Part shown: positions 52,956-62,518 of the stretch, piece by piece
Numbering within the stretch: the stretch's first letter is position 1
Layout of the letters: each line of letters begins with the position of its first letter
Assembly: GCF_006335145.1 (NCBI RefSeq)
Contig: NZ_VDMN01000008.1
Location: 1 to 64,000, forward strand
Length of the DNA stretch: 64,000 bases
Direction of reading: 5' to 3'
From: Aliirhizobium smilacinae
GTDB taxonomy: Bacteria > Pseudomonadota > Alphaproteobacteria > Rhizobiales > Rhizobiaceae
Notes under the pieces: generated by a model
What the model was told of the DNA's origin: nothing
Database searches by the model: none
The model's input: only the letters and a program-made list of their open reading frames with translations
Translations under genes and position numbers: made by a program

Positions 52956-54098
52956 TCAACGGTCCTTCGGGTCGAGTGCGTCGCGCAGGCCATCGCCGAT
53001 GAAATTCAGCGAGAACAGCGTTGCCACGAAGAAGATGGACGGGAAGATCAACAGCCACGGGGCCGACTGGATATTGCTTGCCCCTTCCGAGATCAGCGCT
53101 CCCCAACTCGTCAGCGGTGCCTGGACACCGAGGCCGAGGAAGGAGAGGAAGCTTTCGAGCAGGATCACCTTCGGCACCACGACGGTGACGAAGACGATGA
53201 CCGGGCCGATCGTGTTCGGAATGATATGACGACGGATGATCTGCCAGTCGCTCAATCCGAGCGCCTGTGCGGCACCGACGAACTCTCGGCGTTTCAGTGC
53301 CAGCGTCTGCCCGCGCACGATACGCGCCATATCCAGCCATTCCACCGCACCGATGACGAGGAAGATCAGGATGAACGACCGGCCGAAGAAGACGACCAGC
53401 ACGACAACGAGAAAGACGAAGGGCAGCGAATAGAGGATTTCGACAAACCGCATCATCACATTGTCGACACGGCCACCGAGATAACCCGATGTCGCACCGT
53501 ACAACACGCCGATACCGAGTGAGACGAGGCTGGCGAGCAGGCCGACCGCGATCGAGATTTGGCCGCCGAGCATGACGCGGGCAAGCATGTCGCGCCCGTT
53601 CGGGTCGGTGCCGAAGAAGAAATATTCACGGCTGACATGGCCCTGGACCTTCAGCACCCGGCCGTCATTTTCCGCTGCCACGACTTCGGTATTGTTGAAT
53701 TCGTTGGCACGATCAAAATAGCGGGTGGCACGCGGATCGATCGGGTTCTCTGCACTCAGCGTCGCGGTAAAGGTCTGCCCCTCGACATTGAATTCATCGA
53801 GATTGACGCGCGCACGCGTGGCAACCCCGCGCATCGCATCTTCCAGCGAAGCCTCGTCGGGCCGCGGCTCAAGGCTCGGAGCGACAGTCACATAGGACGA
53901 GTAGACCTGATCGTAGCGATGCGGCACGAAAAACGGCCCGAGATACGAAAACAGAGCGATCAGCAGCATCATGACGCAGCCGGCCATTGCTGCCTTGTTA
54001 CGGCGGAAACGAATGGCGGCAAGCTGGAAAAGGCTGCGGCTTTTGCTGTCCGGGTTTTCCGGCAGCGCGGGTGTCGGGTCAACGATCATATCAGTCAT
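52956..54098 (-). CDS. Peptide ABC transporter, permease (OppC type)
   Basis: A 380-residue permease, longer than the usual ~300. It has an N-terminal OppC_N helix (AAMAGCVMMLLIALFSYLGPFFV), then an unusually long periplasmic loop of roughly 130 residues (VAPSLEPRPDEASLEDAMRG to VSREYFFFGTDPNGRDMLARV), and the five-helix core with the EAA-type loop EFVGAAQALGLSDWQIIRRHIIPN. This large loop form is typical of YejE-like and related alphaproteobacterial permeases. It overlaps the OppB gene by 8 bases. Confidence 0.93.
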   Translation of the reverse strand: MTDMIVDPTPALPENPDSKSRSLFQLAAIRFRRNKAAMAGCVMMLLIALFSYLGPFFVPHRYDQVYSSYVTVAPSLEPRPDEASLEDAMRGVATRARVNLDEFNVEGQTFTATLSAENPIDPRATRYFDRANEFNNTEVVAAENDGRVLKVQGHVSREYFFFGTDPNGRDMLARVMLGGQISIAVGLLASLVSLGIGVLYGATSGYLGGRVDNVMMRFVEILYSLPFVFLVVVLVVFFGRSFILIFLVIGAVEWLDMARIVRGQTLALKRREFVGAAQALGLSDWQIIRRHIIPNTIGPVIVFVTVVVPKVILLESFLSFLGLGVQAPLTSWGALISEGASNIQSAPWLLIFPSIFFVATLFSLNFIGDGLRDALDPKDR

Positions 54099-55014
54099 GG
54101 CGGACCCTCGGATCGAGCAGGCCGTAAATAAGATCGACCACGAGATTGAAAACGATAACGAAGATGGCGATCAGCACGACCGTGCCCATCACCAGCGTAT
54201 AGTCACGGTTCAAGGCGCCGAGCACGAAATAGCGGCCAATGCCGGGAATGGTAAAAATCGTCTCGACCACGGCAGAGCCGGTCATCAGCGCTGCGGCACA
54301 GGGTGCAAGATAGGAGACAACCGGTAGCAGGGCGCCACGCATCGCATGGGTGATGACGACGATCCGCGGCGGCAGACCATAGGCGCGAGCCGTGCGGATA
54401 TGGTCGGCATGCAAAGCCTCGATCATTGAACCGCGGGTCAAACGGGCAAAGACGGCAAGCTGCGGCAAAGCCAGTGCGATCATAGGCAGCAGCAGATAGG
54501 AGAACGAACCGTCCCCCCAGCCCCCGGCCGGTAGCAGCGACAGAACGATCGCAAAGATCAGCGTCAGGACCGGGCCGACAACAAAATTCGGGATCGTGGT
54601 ACCGACGGTCGCCAGCGACATGATGGAGAAATCCAGCACGCTGTTCTGCCTCAGCGCCGCGATCGTGCCGAGTGTTACGCCGCCGATCAACGCCAGGAGG
54701 AGTGCGTAGAGGCCGAGCTCCATCGAATAGGGCAGGCCCTTGCCGATCAGTTCGGCGACCGTGTTGTCCTTGTAGATGTAGCTCGGGCCGAAATCGCCCT
54801 GCACGGCATTGGATATGTAGGTCACATATTGCCGCCACAGGGGCTGGTCCAGCTGATAGGTCCGCATGATGTTTTCCATCGTTGCGGGCGGAAGCGGACG
54901 CTCCAGGTTGAAGGGGCCACCCGGAGCAAAACGCATCAGGAAGAAGGAAATGGTGACGACGATAAACAGCGTCGGTACGGCGCTCGCAAGGCGGCGCAGG
55001 ACAAAAGCCAGCAT
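54091..55014 (-). CDS. Peptide ABC transporter, permease (OppB type)
   Basis: A 307-residue permease with six helices, opening MLAFVLRRLASAVPTLFIVVTISFFLMRFAPGGPF, the standard OppB/DppB N-terminus. The conserved EAA loop reads IRTARAYGLPPRIVVITHAMRGALLPVVSYL. It pairs with the OppC-type permease (8-base overlap). The ribosome site AGGAGA lies between the start and an upstream hairpin. The upstream neighbour is the binding protein gene. Confidence 0.95.
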   Translation of the reverse strand: MLAFVLRRLASAVPTLFIVVTISFFLMRFAPGGPFNLERPLPPATMENIMRTYQLDQPLWRQYVTYISNAVQGDFGPSYIYKDNTVAELIGKGLPYSMELGLYALLLALIGGVTLGTIAALRQNSVLDFSIMSLATVGTTIPNFVVGPVLTLIFAIVLSLLPAGGWGDGSFSYLLLPMIALALPQLAVFARLTRGSMIEALHADHIRTARAYGLPPRIVVITHAMRGALLPVVSYLAPCAAALMTGSAVVETIFTIPGIGRYFVLGALNRDYTLVMGTVVLIAIFVIVFNLVVDLIYGLLDPRVRHD

Positions 55015-55032
55015 GCGGGTGTCTCCTGCAAA

Positions 55033-55060
55033 ACGGCGCCCGCGTGTCTGCGGGCGCCGT
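55033..55060 (-). promoter_or_regulatory. Intercistronic hairpin after the peptide-binding protein gene
   Basis: ACGGCGCCCGC (55033-55043) pairs perfectly with GCGGGCGCCGT (55050-55060) around a 6-base loop, only 14 bases after the binding-protein stop on the minus strand. A weak TTTT follows. It probably stabilises or partly terminates the binding-protein message, giving it higher expression than the permeases. Confidence 0.75.
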
Positions 55061-55074
55061 CTCGGATGGTCGGA

Positions 55075-56673
55075 TTATTCGGAAATGCTGAGGAAGCGGC
55101 TCAGGTGCTCATTGGCAGCATTGTCTTCCCAGCCTTTGACGCGGTTGGAAACGAGCCAGAGATCGGCCTGGGTCAGAAGCGGGGCGACCGGCTGATCACG
55201 CGACAGAAGCGCTTCGGCTTCATGAAGCAGCTTGGAGCGGGCTTCCGGCTTCTCTTCCGCATAGGACTTCTGCATCAAAGCGTCGAATTCCGGATTGCTG
55301 TACTTACCGTAATTGAAGGTCTTGTTGGTCGACAGGTTGAGCGCCAGGAAGTTTTCAGCATCCGCATAGTCGGCAACCCAGCCGGCACGGGCAACGTTGA
55401 ACTTGCCGCCTTCCTGCAGGTAGGCGTAGTGCGACGAGACATCGAGATTGGTCATCGTCACCTTGGCGTTGAACGTGTTCTTCCACATGTCGGCAACGGC
55501 AGTTGCGACACGCTCGTGATTCGGATTGGTGTTGTAGCGGATCTCGATTTCAAGCGGCTTGCCGCCTTCACCGTAACCGGCGTCCTTCATCAACGCGAGC
55601 GCCTTGTCTTCACGGTCGAGCTGCGAAAGCGTGGCGAAATCAGCTTTGGACGGTTCGCCATAGGTCGCGATACCCGGCGGGACCAACGAATAGGCAGGGA
55701 TCTGCGATCCGCGGTAGATTTCCTTGGCGAGGAAGTCGCGATCGACAGCCATGGAGAGCGCCTGGCGGACACGCACGTCATTATAGGGTGCCTGGCTGCC
55801 ATCGAACACGTAATAATAGGTCGCCAGCGTCGGTGAAACGTGGACCTGATCCTTGTAGCTGGTCCGCAGGCGTTCGAGTTGGTCGGCCGAAAAATTGTAG
55901 GCGAGGTCCATTTCCTTCGCTTCAAATCGGCGGACGGAGGCGGCCTGATCGTCGATCGGGTAGAAGATCACCTTGTCGAGCTTGGTATTTGCGGCATCCC
56001 AGTGATTTTCATTCTTTTCCACCACAAGGCTGTCGTTCGGAACGTGGCTGATGAGCTTGAAAGCGCCGTTCGAGACCATCACGCCAGGCTTGACGAAGTC
56101 GGCGCCGTTCTTTTCGACGCTTGCCTTGGAAACAGGCAGGGCAGTCTGATGGGCAAGCAGCTCGAGGAAGAAGGGCGTCGGGCGCTCAAGTGTAATCTGG
56201 AACGTCTTGGCATCGACTGCCTTGACGCCGAGTGTTGCGATCTCGGCCTTGCCGTTATTGATCGCCTCGGCATTCTTGATCGGGTAGAGGATGTTGGCGT
56301 ATTTCGCGGCGGTTTTCGGATCTTCTACGCGCTTGAAGGAAAACTCGAAGTCCTGTGCAGTAACGGGCGATCCATCCGACCACTTTGCATTTTCGCGCAG
56401 CTTAAACGTGTAAGTTACACCATCATCCGATAGTGTCCAGGACTCGGCCGCACCTGGAATAATCTTGCCGGCTGCATCGTAGATCGTCAGGCCTTCATAA
56501 AGATCCTTGAGGATGAAAGCTTCGATATTGATCGAAGTCTGTGCCTGGTCGAGCGTCTGCGGCTCGCCGGAATTGCCGCGATGAAGGACGGTCTCGGCGA
56601 ATGCAGGAGCGCCGGCGAAGAGCACAGAGCCCAGCAGCGCAGCCGCAGAAAGTTTGAGAAGACGAGAAGACAT
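55075..56673 (-). CDS. Peptide ABC transporter, periplasmic binding protein (OppA type)
   Basis: A 532-residue family 5 extracellular solute-binding protein with a signal peptide (SSRLLKLSAAALLGSVLFAGAPAFAE). Typical blocks are TVLHRGNSGEPQTLDQAQTSINIEAFILKDLYEGL, SWTLSDDGVTYTFKLRENAKWSDGSPVTAQDFEFSFKRV and VRQALSMAVDRDFLAKEI. Oligopeptides are the likely cargo; murein peptides cannot be excluded. ATG 56673 begins the signal peptide with AAAGG just before it. First gene of the minus-strand transporter operon. Confidence 0.94.
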   Translation of the reverse strand: MSSRLLKLSAAALLGSVLFAGAPAFAETVLHRGNSGEPQTLDQAQTSINIEAFILKDLYEGLTIYDAAGKIIPGAAESWTLSDDGVTYTFKLRENAKWSDGSPVTAQDFEFSFKRVEDPKTAAKYANILYPIKNAEAINNGKAEIATLGVKAVDAKTFQITLERPTPFFLELLAHQTALPVSKASVEKNGADFVKPGVMVSNGAFKLISHVPNDSLVVEKNENHWDAANTKLDKVIFYPIDDQAASVRRFEAKEMDLAYNFSADQLERLRTSYKDQVHVSPTLATYYYVFDGSQAPYNDVRVRQALSMAVDRDFLAKEIYRGSQIPAYSLVPPGIATYGEPSKADFATLSQLDREDKALALMKDAGYGEGGKPLEIEIRYNTNPNHERVATAVADMWKNTFNAKVTMTNLDVSSHYAYLQEGGKFNVARAGWVADYADAENFLALNLSTNKTFNYGKYSNPEFDALMQKSYAEEKPEARSKLLHEAEALLSRDQPVAPLLTQADLWLVSNRVKGWEDNAANEHLSRFLSISE

Positions 56674-57254
56674 GACCTTTATCCTTTCCCAGTTTATTTT
56701 GTTTGAGTTGCAGGAATGAATGACAGAAAGCCATGGACTGCAAGGCATTTCTCGCCGCAGCTCTGTTCAAAAGACAACTATGGTGCCTCGGAAAAACGTC
56801 AGGGTTGCATAAGATAAATGTGATTCTGGTCGAGATTAAGCACTCCACCCAAACAGCTTAGGCATCATCCTAAGCCATTAGCGACATCTTACGTACAAGG
56901 AAGAAATGCCAAGAACATCTATCCTCTCGGTTGAAGCGGATTGACGCAATTTTGTTGCTGAAAGGCGTATGCCCCAGCCATCAGAGATGAAACTGCCAGC
57001 GCGCGAAAAACAATCTTTGCGTGTACATCATCTCTACCTGTAGAAACGTGGAGAGAAATTCTCGTCCACAAGGATGTGGCCCATAAGGGGGTATCGATAG
57101 TTTTTCGCTATCGCGTAACCAATCTCGTTTATTGACGCCTGCCCCTCGCATTGCGACATTTTCTCACACCGTCCGAGATCGTTATCATCGGGCGAATTTG
57201 ATGCCGGGACGGTCGAGGAGGACAGTCTCGAGTATCTGCCGGGAGGCAAAGCTC
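56674..57254. other. Divergent control region between peptide transporter and fds operon
   Basis: 581 bases without a supported gene, AT-richer than the flanks. It must hold the promoters of the minus-strand transporter and the plus-strand formate dehydrogenase operon. No confident sigma-54 site, riboswitch or regulator gene was found. Confidence 0.5.
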
Positions 57255-57734
57255 ATGACCATGCCGATTACCGCGGATGACAACACTCAGCGGTCGCGCA
57301 ATATCATTCGTAACTTGAAGCATCTTGAAGGGCCTATGCTGCCCATCCTGCACGCGCTCCAGGCGGAATTCGGCCATGTGCCGGACGAGGTCAAGCCAGT
57401 CATCGCCGACGAACTCAACCTCTCCCGTGCGGAAGTTCATGGTGTCATCACTTTCTATCCCGATTTCCGTCATCATCCGGGCGGCAGGCACGTTCTGAAA
57501 ATCTGTCGCGCCGAAGCTTGTCAATCGATGGGGAGCGACGATCTCGCGGATCGCGTTCGCCAATTGCTTGGAATTGATTTCCACCAGACGACAGCAGACG
57601 GCTCCGTGACGCTGGAGCCGGTCTATTGTCTCGGCCTCTGCGCCTGCGCGCCCGCCGCCATGCTGGATGGCGATGTTTATGGCCGCGTCGATGAGCACTG
57701 TCTTTCCGAAATCGTTGGGGAGATTGGTCTATGA
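57255..57734 (+). CDS. fdsG: NAD-dependent formate dehydrogenase gamma subunit
   Basis: NuoE-like [2Fe-2S] subunit of the soluble molybdenum formate dehydrogenase. The 159-residue protein has the four cluster cysteines Cys84, Cys89 (CRAEAC) and Cys125, Cys129 (CLGLC), plus the GHVPDEVKPVIADELNLSRAEVHGVITFYPDF region. It passes electrons between the FeS chain and the FMN/NAD subunit. ATG 57255 is chosen because GGGAGG is 8 bases upstream; the open frame extends back to 57132. Overlaps fdsB by ATGA. Confidence 0.93.
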   Translation: MTMPITADDNTQRSRNIIRNLKHLEGPMLPILHALQAEFGHVPDEVKPVIADELNLSRAEVHGVITFYPDFRHHPGGRHVLKICRAEACQSMGSDDLADRVRQLLGIDFHQTTADGSVTLEPVYCLGLCACAPAAMLDGDVYGRVDEHCLSEIVGEIGL

Positions 57735-59287
57735 CGGTGACGCTATTCGTTCCTCGTGATGCCGCCTCTCTGGCGCTCGGAGCTGAGAAGGTGGCGAGCG
57801 CCATTGCAGCCGAAATTGCCGGCCGTGGCCTTGATGCCAGGATCGTGCGAAACGGCTCGCGCGGTATGTTCTGGCTGGAGCCGCTGGTCGAAATCCGCAC
57901 CGATCACGGTCGCGTGGCTTACGGGCCGGTAAAGGCCGGGGATGTCAAAAGCCTGTTCGATGCCGGGTTTCTGACCGGTGCCGACCACCCGCTCTGTATG
58001 GGGCTGACGAAGGATATTCCCTTCCTTCGTCAGCAGACCCGGTTGACCTTCTCCCGCTGCGGCGTCACCGATCCCCTGTCGATCGAGGATTATCGTCATT
58101 ATCAGGGCCTCAGGGGCCTGGAAAAGGCGATCTCGCTGACACAGGCCGAGATCGTCCAGGAAGTCACCGATAGCGGCTTGCGTGGTCGCGGCGGTGCGGG
58201 TTTCCCGACCGGCATCAAATGGAAGACGGTGATGGAGGCGGCCGGCCCCCAGAAATACATCGTCTGCAATGCTGATGAAGGCGACAGCGCCACCTTTGCC
58301 GACCGGATGATCATGGAGGGTGATCCCTTCGTGCTGATCGAAGGCATGGCGATTGCCGGCATCGCGACCGGCGCCACCAAGGGCTATATCTACACCCGTT
58401 CGGAATATCCGCATGCCATTGCCAGCATGGGCAAGGCGATCGAGATCGCCCGTGCGGCCGGCATTCTCAGCTCCTCGGTGCTGGGCTCAAAACATAGCTT
58501 CGACATGGAGGTGCGCTCTGGCGCCGGCGCCTATGTCTGCGGTGAGGAAACCGCGCTGTTGAACTCGCTGGAAGGAAAACGCGGCGTGGTGCGCGCCAAG
58601 CCGCCGCTGCCGGCGCTGAAAGGGTTTCTCGGCCGGCCGACAGTGGTCAATAATGTCATCTCGCTCGCCTCGATCCCGGTCATCATGGACCGCGGCGCCC
58701 CCTTCTACCGCGATTTCGGCATGGGCCGCTCGCGCGGCACGATCCCGATCCAGATCGCTGGCAACGTGAAATATGGCGGCCTGTATGAGACCGCTTTCGG
58801 CCTCACTCTCGGCGAGATCGTCGATCATATCGGCGGCGGCACGGCAACCGGGCGGCCGGTCAAGGCGGTACAGGTCGGCGGCCCGCTCGGCGCCTATTTC
58901 CCCCGCGCCTTGTTCGATACGCCCTTCGATTACGAGGCTTTTGCGGCGAGAGACGGCCTGATCGGTCATGCCGGCATCACCGTTTTCGACGACACGGCGG
59001 ACCTGATGAAACAGGCGCGTTTCGCCATGGAATTTTGCGCCATCGAAAGCTGCGCCAAATGTACCCCCTGCCGCATCGGCTCGACCCGTGGGGTGGAAAC
59101 GGTCGATAGGATCGCCCGCGGCATCGAGCCGGAAAAGAACAAGGCGCTGCTCGCCGACCTCTGCAACACGATGAAATTCGGCTCGCTCTGCGCGCTGGGT
59201 GGCTTCACGCCCTATCCGGTGATGAGCGCCATGACGCATTTCCCGGAGGATTTTGCGCCCGTGCCGATGGTGGAGGCGGCGGAATGA
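57731..59287 (+). CDS. fdsB: NAD-dependent formate dehydrogenase beta subunit
   Basis: NuoF-like diaphorase subunit carrying FMN, a [4Fe-4S] cluster and the NAD site. The 518-residue protein has a thioredoxin-like N-terminal domain (about 1-120), the FMN/NAD region GLRGRGGAGFPTGIKWKTV and NADEGDSATFADRMIMEGDPF, GAGAYVCGEETALLNSLEG, and the cluster motif ESCAKCTPCRIGSTRG near the end. Electrons from formate reduce NAD+ here. The stop is followed by a large palindromic element before fdsA. Confidence 0.95.
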   Translation: MTVTLFVPRDAASLALGAEKVASAIAAEIAGRGLDARIVRNGSRGMFWLEPLVEIRTDHGRVAYGPVKAGDVKSLFDAGFLTGADHPLCMGLTKDIPFLRQQTRLTFSRCGVTDPLSIEDYRHYQGLRGLEKAISLTQAEIVQEVTDSGLRGRGGAGFPTGIKWKTVMEAAGPQKYIVCNADEGDSATFADRMIMEGDPFVLIEGMAIAGIATGATKGYIYTRSEYPHAIASMGKAIEIARAAGILSSSVLGSKHSFDMEVRSGAGAYVCGEETALLNSLEGKRGVVRAKPPLPALKGFLGRPTVVNNVISLASIPVIMDRGAPFYRDFGMGRSRGTIPIQIAGNVKYGGLYETAFGLTLGEIVDHIGGGTATGRPVKAVQVGGPLGAYFPRALFDTPFDYEAFAARDGLIGHAGITVFDDTADLMKQARFAMEFCAIESCAKCTPCRIGSTRGVETVDRIARGIEPEKNKALLADLCNTMKFGSLCALGGFTPYPVMSAMTHFPEDFAPVPMVEAAE

Positions 59288-59320
59288 TGGTCTTTTTGAA
59301 CGCAATGTCGGGGCAAGTCA

Positions 59321-59492
59321 CCCCCCTCTGCCCTGCCGGGCATCTCCCCCACAAGGAGGGAGATCGGCTGGCTTATAGCTCAGCGCTTCTCACATCACGT
59401 TTCAACCTCCGCGACGCCTTTTTTGAAAACTTGGTCGTGCCTCTTGTGATCTCCCCACATGTGGGGGAGATGCCCAGCAGGGCAGAGGGGGG
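59321..59492. repeat. Large palindromic intergenic element (RIME-like) inside the fds operon
   Basis: The left arm 59321-59353 and right arm 59460-59492 are inverted repeats of 33 bases with a single mismatch. The 172-base unit fills most of the 258-base gap between fdsB and fdsA. The arms begin CCCCCCTCTGCCCTGC and end in CTCCCCCACA, the wording I associate with the rhizobial RIME-type intergenic mosaic elements. A second palindrome CTCCCCACATGTGGGGGAG overlaps the right arm. Confidence 0.85.
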
Positions 59493-59545
59493 CGGACAGC
59501 GCCGCAGCAATCAACGCAATTCCCATTCTGTACAGGAGGCACATC

Positions 59546-62425
59546 ATGTCCCTCGTTCATGAAATCGACTACGGCACGCCCGCCTCGCAGTCTGACACCC
59601 CGATCACCCTCACCATCGACGGACGCTCGATCACCGTGCCGGAAGGCACGTCTATCATGCGCGCCTCGATGGAGGCCGGTATCCAGATCCCCAAACTTTG
59701 CGCCACCGACATGGTCGATGCCTTCGGCTCCTGCCGTCTCTGCCTCGTCGAGGTCGAAGGCCGCAACGGCACGCCGTCCTCCTGCACCACGCCGGTTGCG
59801 GCGAACATGGTCGTGCATACCCAGACCGGCCGGCTGAAGGATATCCGTCGCGGCGTGATGGAGCTTTATATTTCCGACCACCCGCTCGACTGCCTGACCT
59901 GTGCTGCCAATGGCGATTGCGAATTGCAGGACATGGCCGGCGCCGTCGGCCTGCGCGACGTGCGTTACGGGTATGACGGCGACAATCATGTGCGCGCCCG
60001 CAACGATGGCGCCATCAACGCCCAATGGATACCGAAGGACGAATCCAACCCTTATTTCACCTATGACCCGTCGAAATGTATCGTCTGCTCCCGTTGCGTG
60101 CGGGCCTGCGAGGAAGTGCAGGGCACGTTCGCGCTGACCATCGAGGGCCGCGGTTTTGAAAGCCGGGTGTCGCCGGGCGCACATGAACATTTTCTCGATT
60201 CCGAATGTGTCTCCTGCGGCGCCTGCGTGCAGGCCTGTCCCACCGCGACGCTGACGGAAAAGTCGGTGATCGCCATTGGCCAGCCGGAACATTCCGCCGT
60301 CACCACCTGCGCCTATTGCGGGGTCGGCTGTTCGTTCAAGGCCGAGATGCGCGGTGAGGAACTGGTGCGTATGGTGCCGTGGAAGGACGGCCAGGCCAAC
60401 CGCGGCCATTCCTGCGTCAAGGGCCGCTTCGCTTATGGTTATGCGACCCACAAGGACCGCATTCTCAACCCGATGATCCGCGAAAACATCTCGGATCCCT
60501 GGCGGGAAGTCAGCTGGGAAGAGGCCTATTCCCATGTCGCCACCGAGTTCCGCCGCATCCAGTATCAGTATGGCCGCGAATCGATCGGCGGCATCACCTC
60601 GTCGCGCTGTACCAATGAGGAAACCTTCCTCGTCCAGAAGCTGATCCGCGCCGGTTTCGGCAACAACAATGTCGATACCTGCGCCCGCGTCTGTCATTCG
60701 CCGACGGGTTACGGTCTCGGCCAGGCTTTCGGCACTTCGGCCGGCACCCAGAATTTCGACAGTGTCGAGCAGACGGATGTCGTCATCGTCATCGGCGCCA
60801 ACCCGACCGATGGCCACCCGGTCTTCGGCTCGCGGCTGAAAAAGCGGCTTCGGCAGGGTGCCAAGCTGATCGTCATCGATCCGCGCCGCATCGATCTCGT
60901 CAGGACGCCGCACGTGGAAGCGGCCTATCACCTGCCGCTGAAACCCGGCACCAATGTCGCGGTGATGACGGCGCTCGCCCATGTCATCGTCACTGAAGGC
61001 CTATTCGACGAAAAATTCATCCGCGAACGCTGCGACTGGTCTGAGTTTCAGGATTGGGCCGCCTTCGTGTCCGAAGAGGCGCATGGCCCGGAAGCGACGG
61101 AAAGTTTCACCGGCGTCCCGGCCGATCTGCTGCGCGGTGCGGCACGGCTGTTTGCCACCGGCGGCAATGGTGCGATCTATTACGGGCTCGGCGTCACCGA
61201 ACACAGCCAGGGATCGACGACCGTCATGGCGATTGCCAATCTTGCCATGGCGACCGGCAATATCGGCCGCCCCGGCGTCGGTGTGAACCCGCTGCGCGGC
61301 CAGAACAATGTCCAGGGTTCCTGCGACATGGGCTCCTTCCCGCATGAACTGCCCGGTTACCGCCACATCTCCGACGATGCCACCCGCGAGACCTTCGAAA
61401 AACTCTGGGGTGTCTCGCTCAACAACGAACCGGGTCTGCGCATTCCCAACATGCTGGATGCCGCCGTCGAAGGCACGTTCAAGGGCATCTATATCCAGGG
61501 CGAGGATATTCTGCAGTCCGATCCGGATACCAAGCACGTCTCGGCGGGCTTGGCTGCGATGGAATGTGTCGTCGTCCATGATCTCTTCTTGAACGAGACC
61601 GCCAATTACGCGCATGTCTTCCTGCCGGGCTCCACCTTCCTCGAAAAGGACGGGACTTTCACCAATGCCGAACGCCGCATCAACCGCGTGCGTAAGGTGA
61701 TGAGCCCAAAAAACGGCTATGCCGATTGGGAAGTCACCCAGAAGCTTGCCCAGGCGATGGGCCTCAACTGGAATTACGCCCATCCGTCGCAGATCATGGA
61801 CGAAATCGCCGCATCGACGCCGAGCTTCGCACTGGTCTCCTACGACCATCTCGACAAGGTCGGCTCGGTTCAGTGGCCGTGCAACGAGGCGCATCCTGAA
61901 GGGTCGCCGATCATGCATGTCGGCGGTTTCGTGCGCGGCAAGGGCAAGTTCATCCGCACAGAATATGTGGCGACCGACGAGCGCACCGGCCCGCGTTTCC
62001 CGCTCCTGCTGACGACCGGCCGCATCCTGTCGCAATACAATGTCGGCGCCCAGACGCGGCGGACCGAAAACGTCGCCTGGCATGCGGAGGACCGGCTGGA
62101 AATCCACCCGCACGACGCCGAACAGCGCGGCATCAAGGATGGCGACTGGATCAAGCTCGCCAGCCGCTCGGGCGACACGACGCTGAGATCGCTGATCACC
62201 GACCGCGTCTCGCCGGGCGTCGTCTACACCACCTTCCACCACCCGGATACGCAGGCGAACGTCATCACCACGGACTTCTCCGATTGGGCGACCAACTGTC
62301 CGGAATACAAGGTGACGGCGGTGCAGGTCTCGCCGTCCAACGGCCCGAGCGAATGGCAGGATGATTACAATGATCTCTCCCGCCGCTCACGTCGCATTGC
62401 CGGAAAAATGGAAGCAGCGGAATAA
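59546..62425 (+). CDS. fdsA: NAD-dependent formate dehydrogenase alpha (catalytic) subunit
   Basis: Oxidises formate to CO2 at a bis-MGD molybdenum centre. The 959-residue protein has an N-terminal [2Fe-2S] domain (Cys52, Cys63, Cys66, Cys80), a His-Cys3 cluster (His112, Cys116, Cys119, Cys125), two [4Fe-4S] motifs (CIVCSRCVRACEEV and CVSCGACVQACPT), then the molybdopterin domain with CAYCGVGCSFKAEM and the molybdenum ligand Cys in DTCARVCHSPT. It uses Cys, not selenocysteine. ATG 59546 has AGGAGG 6 bases upstream. The palindromic element lies just before its ribosome site. Confidence 0.96.
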   Translation: MSLVHEIDYGTPASQSDTPITLTIDGRSITVPEGTSIMRASMEAGIQIPKLCATDMVDAFGSCRLCLVEVEGRNGTPSSCTTPVAANMVVHTQTGRLKDIRRGVMELYISDHPLDCLTCAANGDCELQDMAGAVGLRDVRYGYDGDNHVRARNDGAINAQWIPKDESNPYFTYDPSKCIVCSRCVRACEEVQGTFALTIEGRGFESRVSPGAHEHFLDSECVSCGACVQACPTATLTEKSVIAIGQPEHSAVTTCAYCGVGCSFKAEMRGEELVRMVPWKDGQANRGHSCVKGRFAYGYATHKDRILNPMIRENISDPWREVSWEEAYSHVATEFRRIQYQYGRESIGGITSSRCTNEETFLVQKLIRAGFGNNNVDTCARVCHSPTGYGLGQAFGTSAGTQNFDSVEQTDVVIVIGANPTDGHPVFGSRLKKRLRQGAKLIVIDPRRIDLVRTPHVEAAYHLPLKPGTNVAVMTALAHVIVTEGLFDEKFIRERCDWSEFQDWAAFVSEEAHGPEATESFTGVPADLLRGAARLFATGGNGAIYYGLGVTEHSQGSTTVMAIANLAMATGNIGRPGVGVNPLRGQNNVQGSCDMGSFPHELPGYRHISDDATRETFEKLWGVSLNNEPGLRIPNMLDAAVEGTFKGIYIQGEDILQSDPDTKHVSAGLAAMECVVVHDLFLNETANYAHVFLPGSTFLEKDGTFTNAERRINRVRKVMSPKNGYADWEVTQKLAQAMGLNWNYAHPSQIMDEIAASTPSFALVSYDHLDKVGSVQWPCNEAHPEGSPIMHVGGFVRGKGKFIRTEYVATDERTGPRFPLLLTTGRILSQYNVGAQTRRTENVAWHAEDRLEIHPHDAEQRGIKDGDWIKLASRSGDTTLRSLITDRVSPGVVYTTFHHPDTQANVITTDFSDWATNCPEYKVTAVQVSPSNGPSEWQDDYNDLSRRSRRIAGKMEAAE

Positions 62426-62452
62426 CACCACTCCAGAGTCGGAGAGAGATCG

Positions 62453-62518
62453 ATGACCGCCTCGAAATTCTTATGCATAGATCGTATCACCAACGGAGCA
62501 TTCGCCGATGTCGCATGA
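62453..62518 (+). CDS. Putative 21-codon overlapping frame between fdsA and fdsD
   Basis: An ATG with GGAGAGAG about 5 bases upstream opens a frame reading MTASKFLCIDRITNGAFADVA that ends 11 bases inside fdsD. It could couple fdsD translation to fdsA or be the remnant of a lost gene (fdsC/fdhD is often found at this place). No homology claim is made. Confidence 0.25.
   Translation: MTASKFLCIDRITNGAFADVA

Noticed and set aside
59402..60982. 526-residue minus-strand frame
   Set aside because: Antisense to fdsA, whose cluster-binding cysteines are unmistakable, and it runs into the palindromic element.
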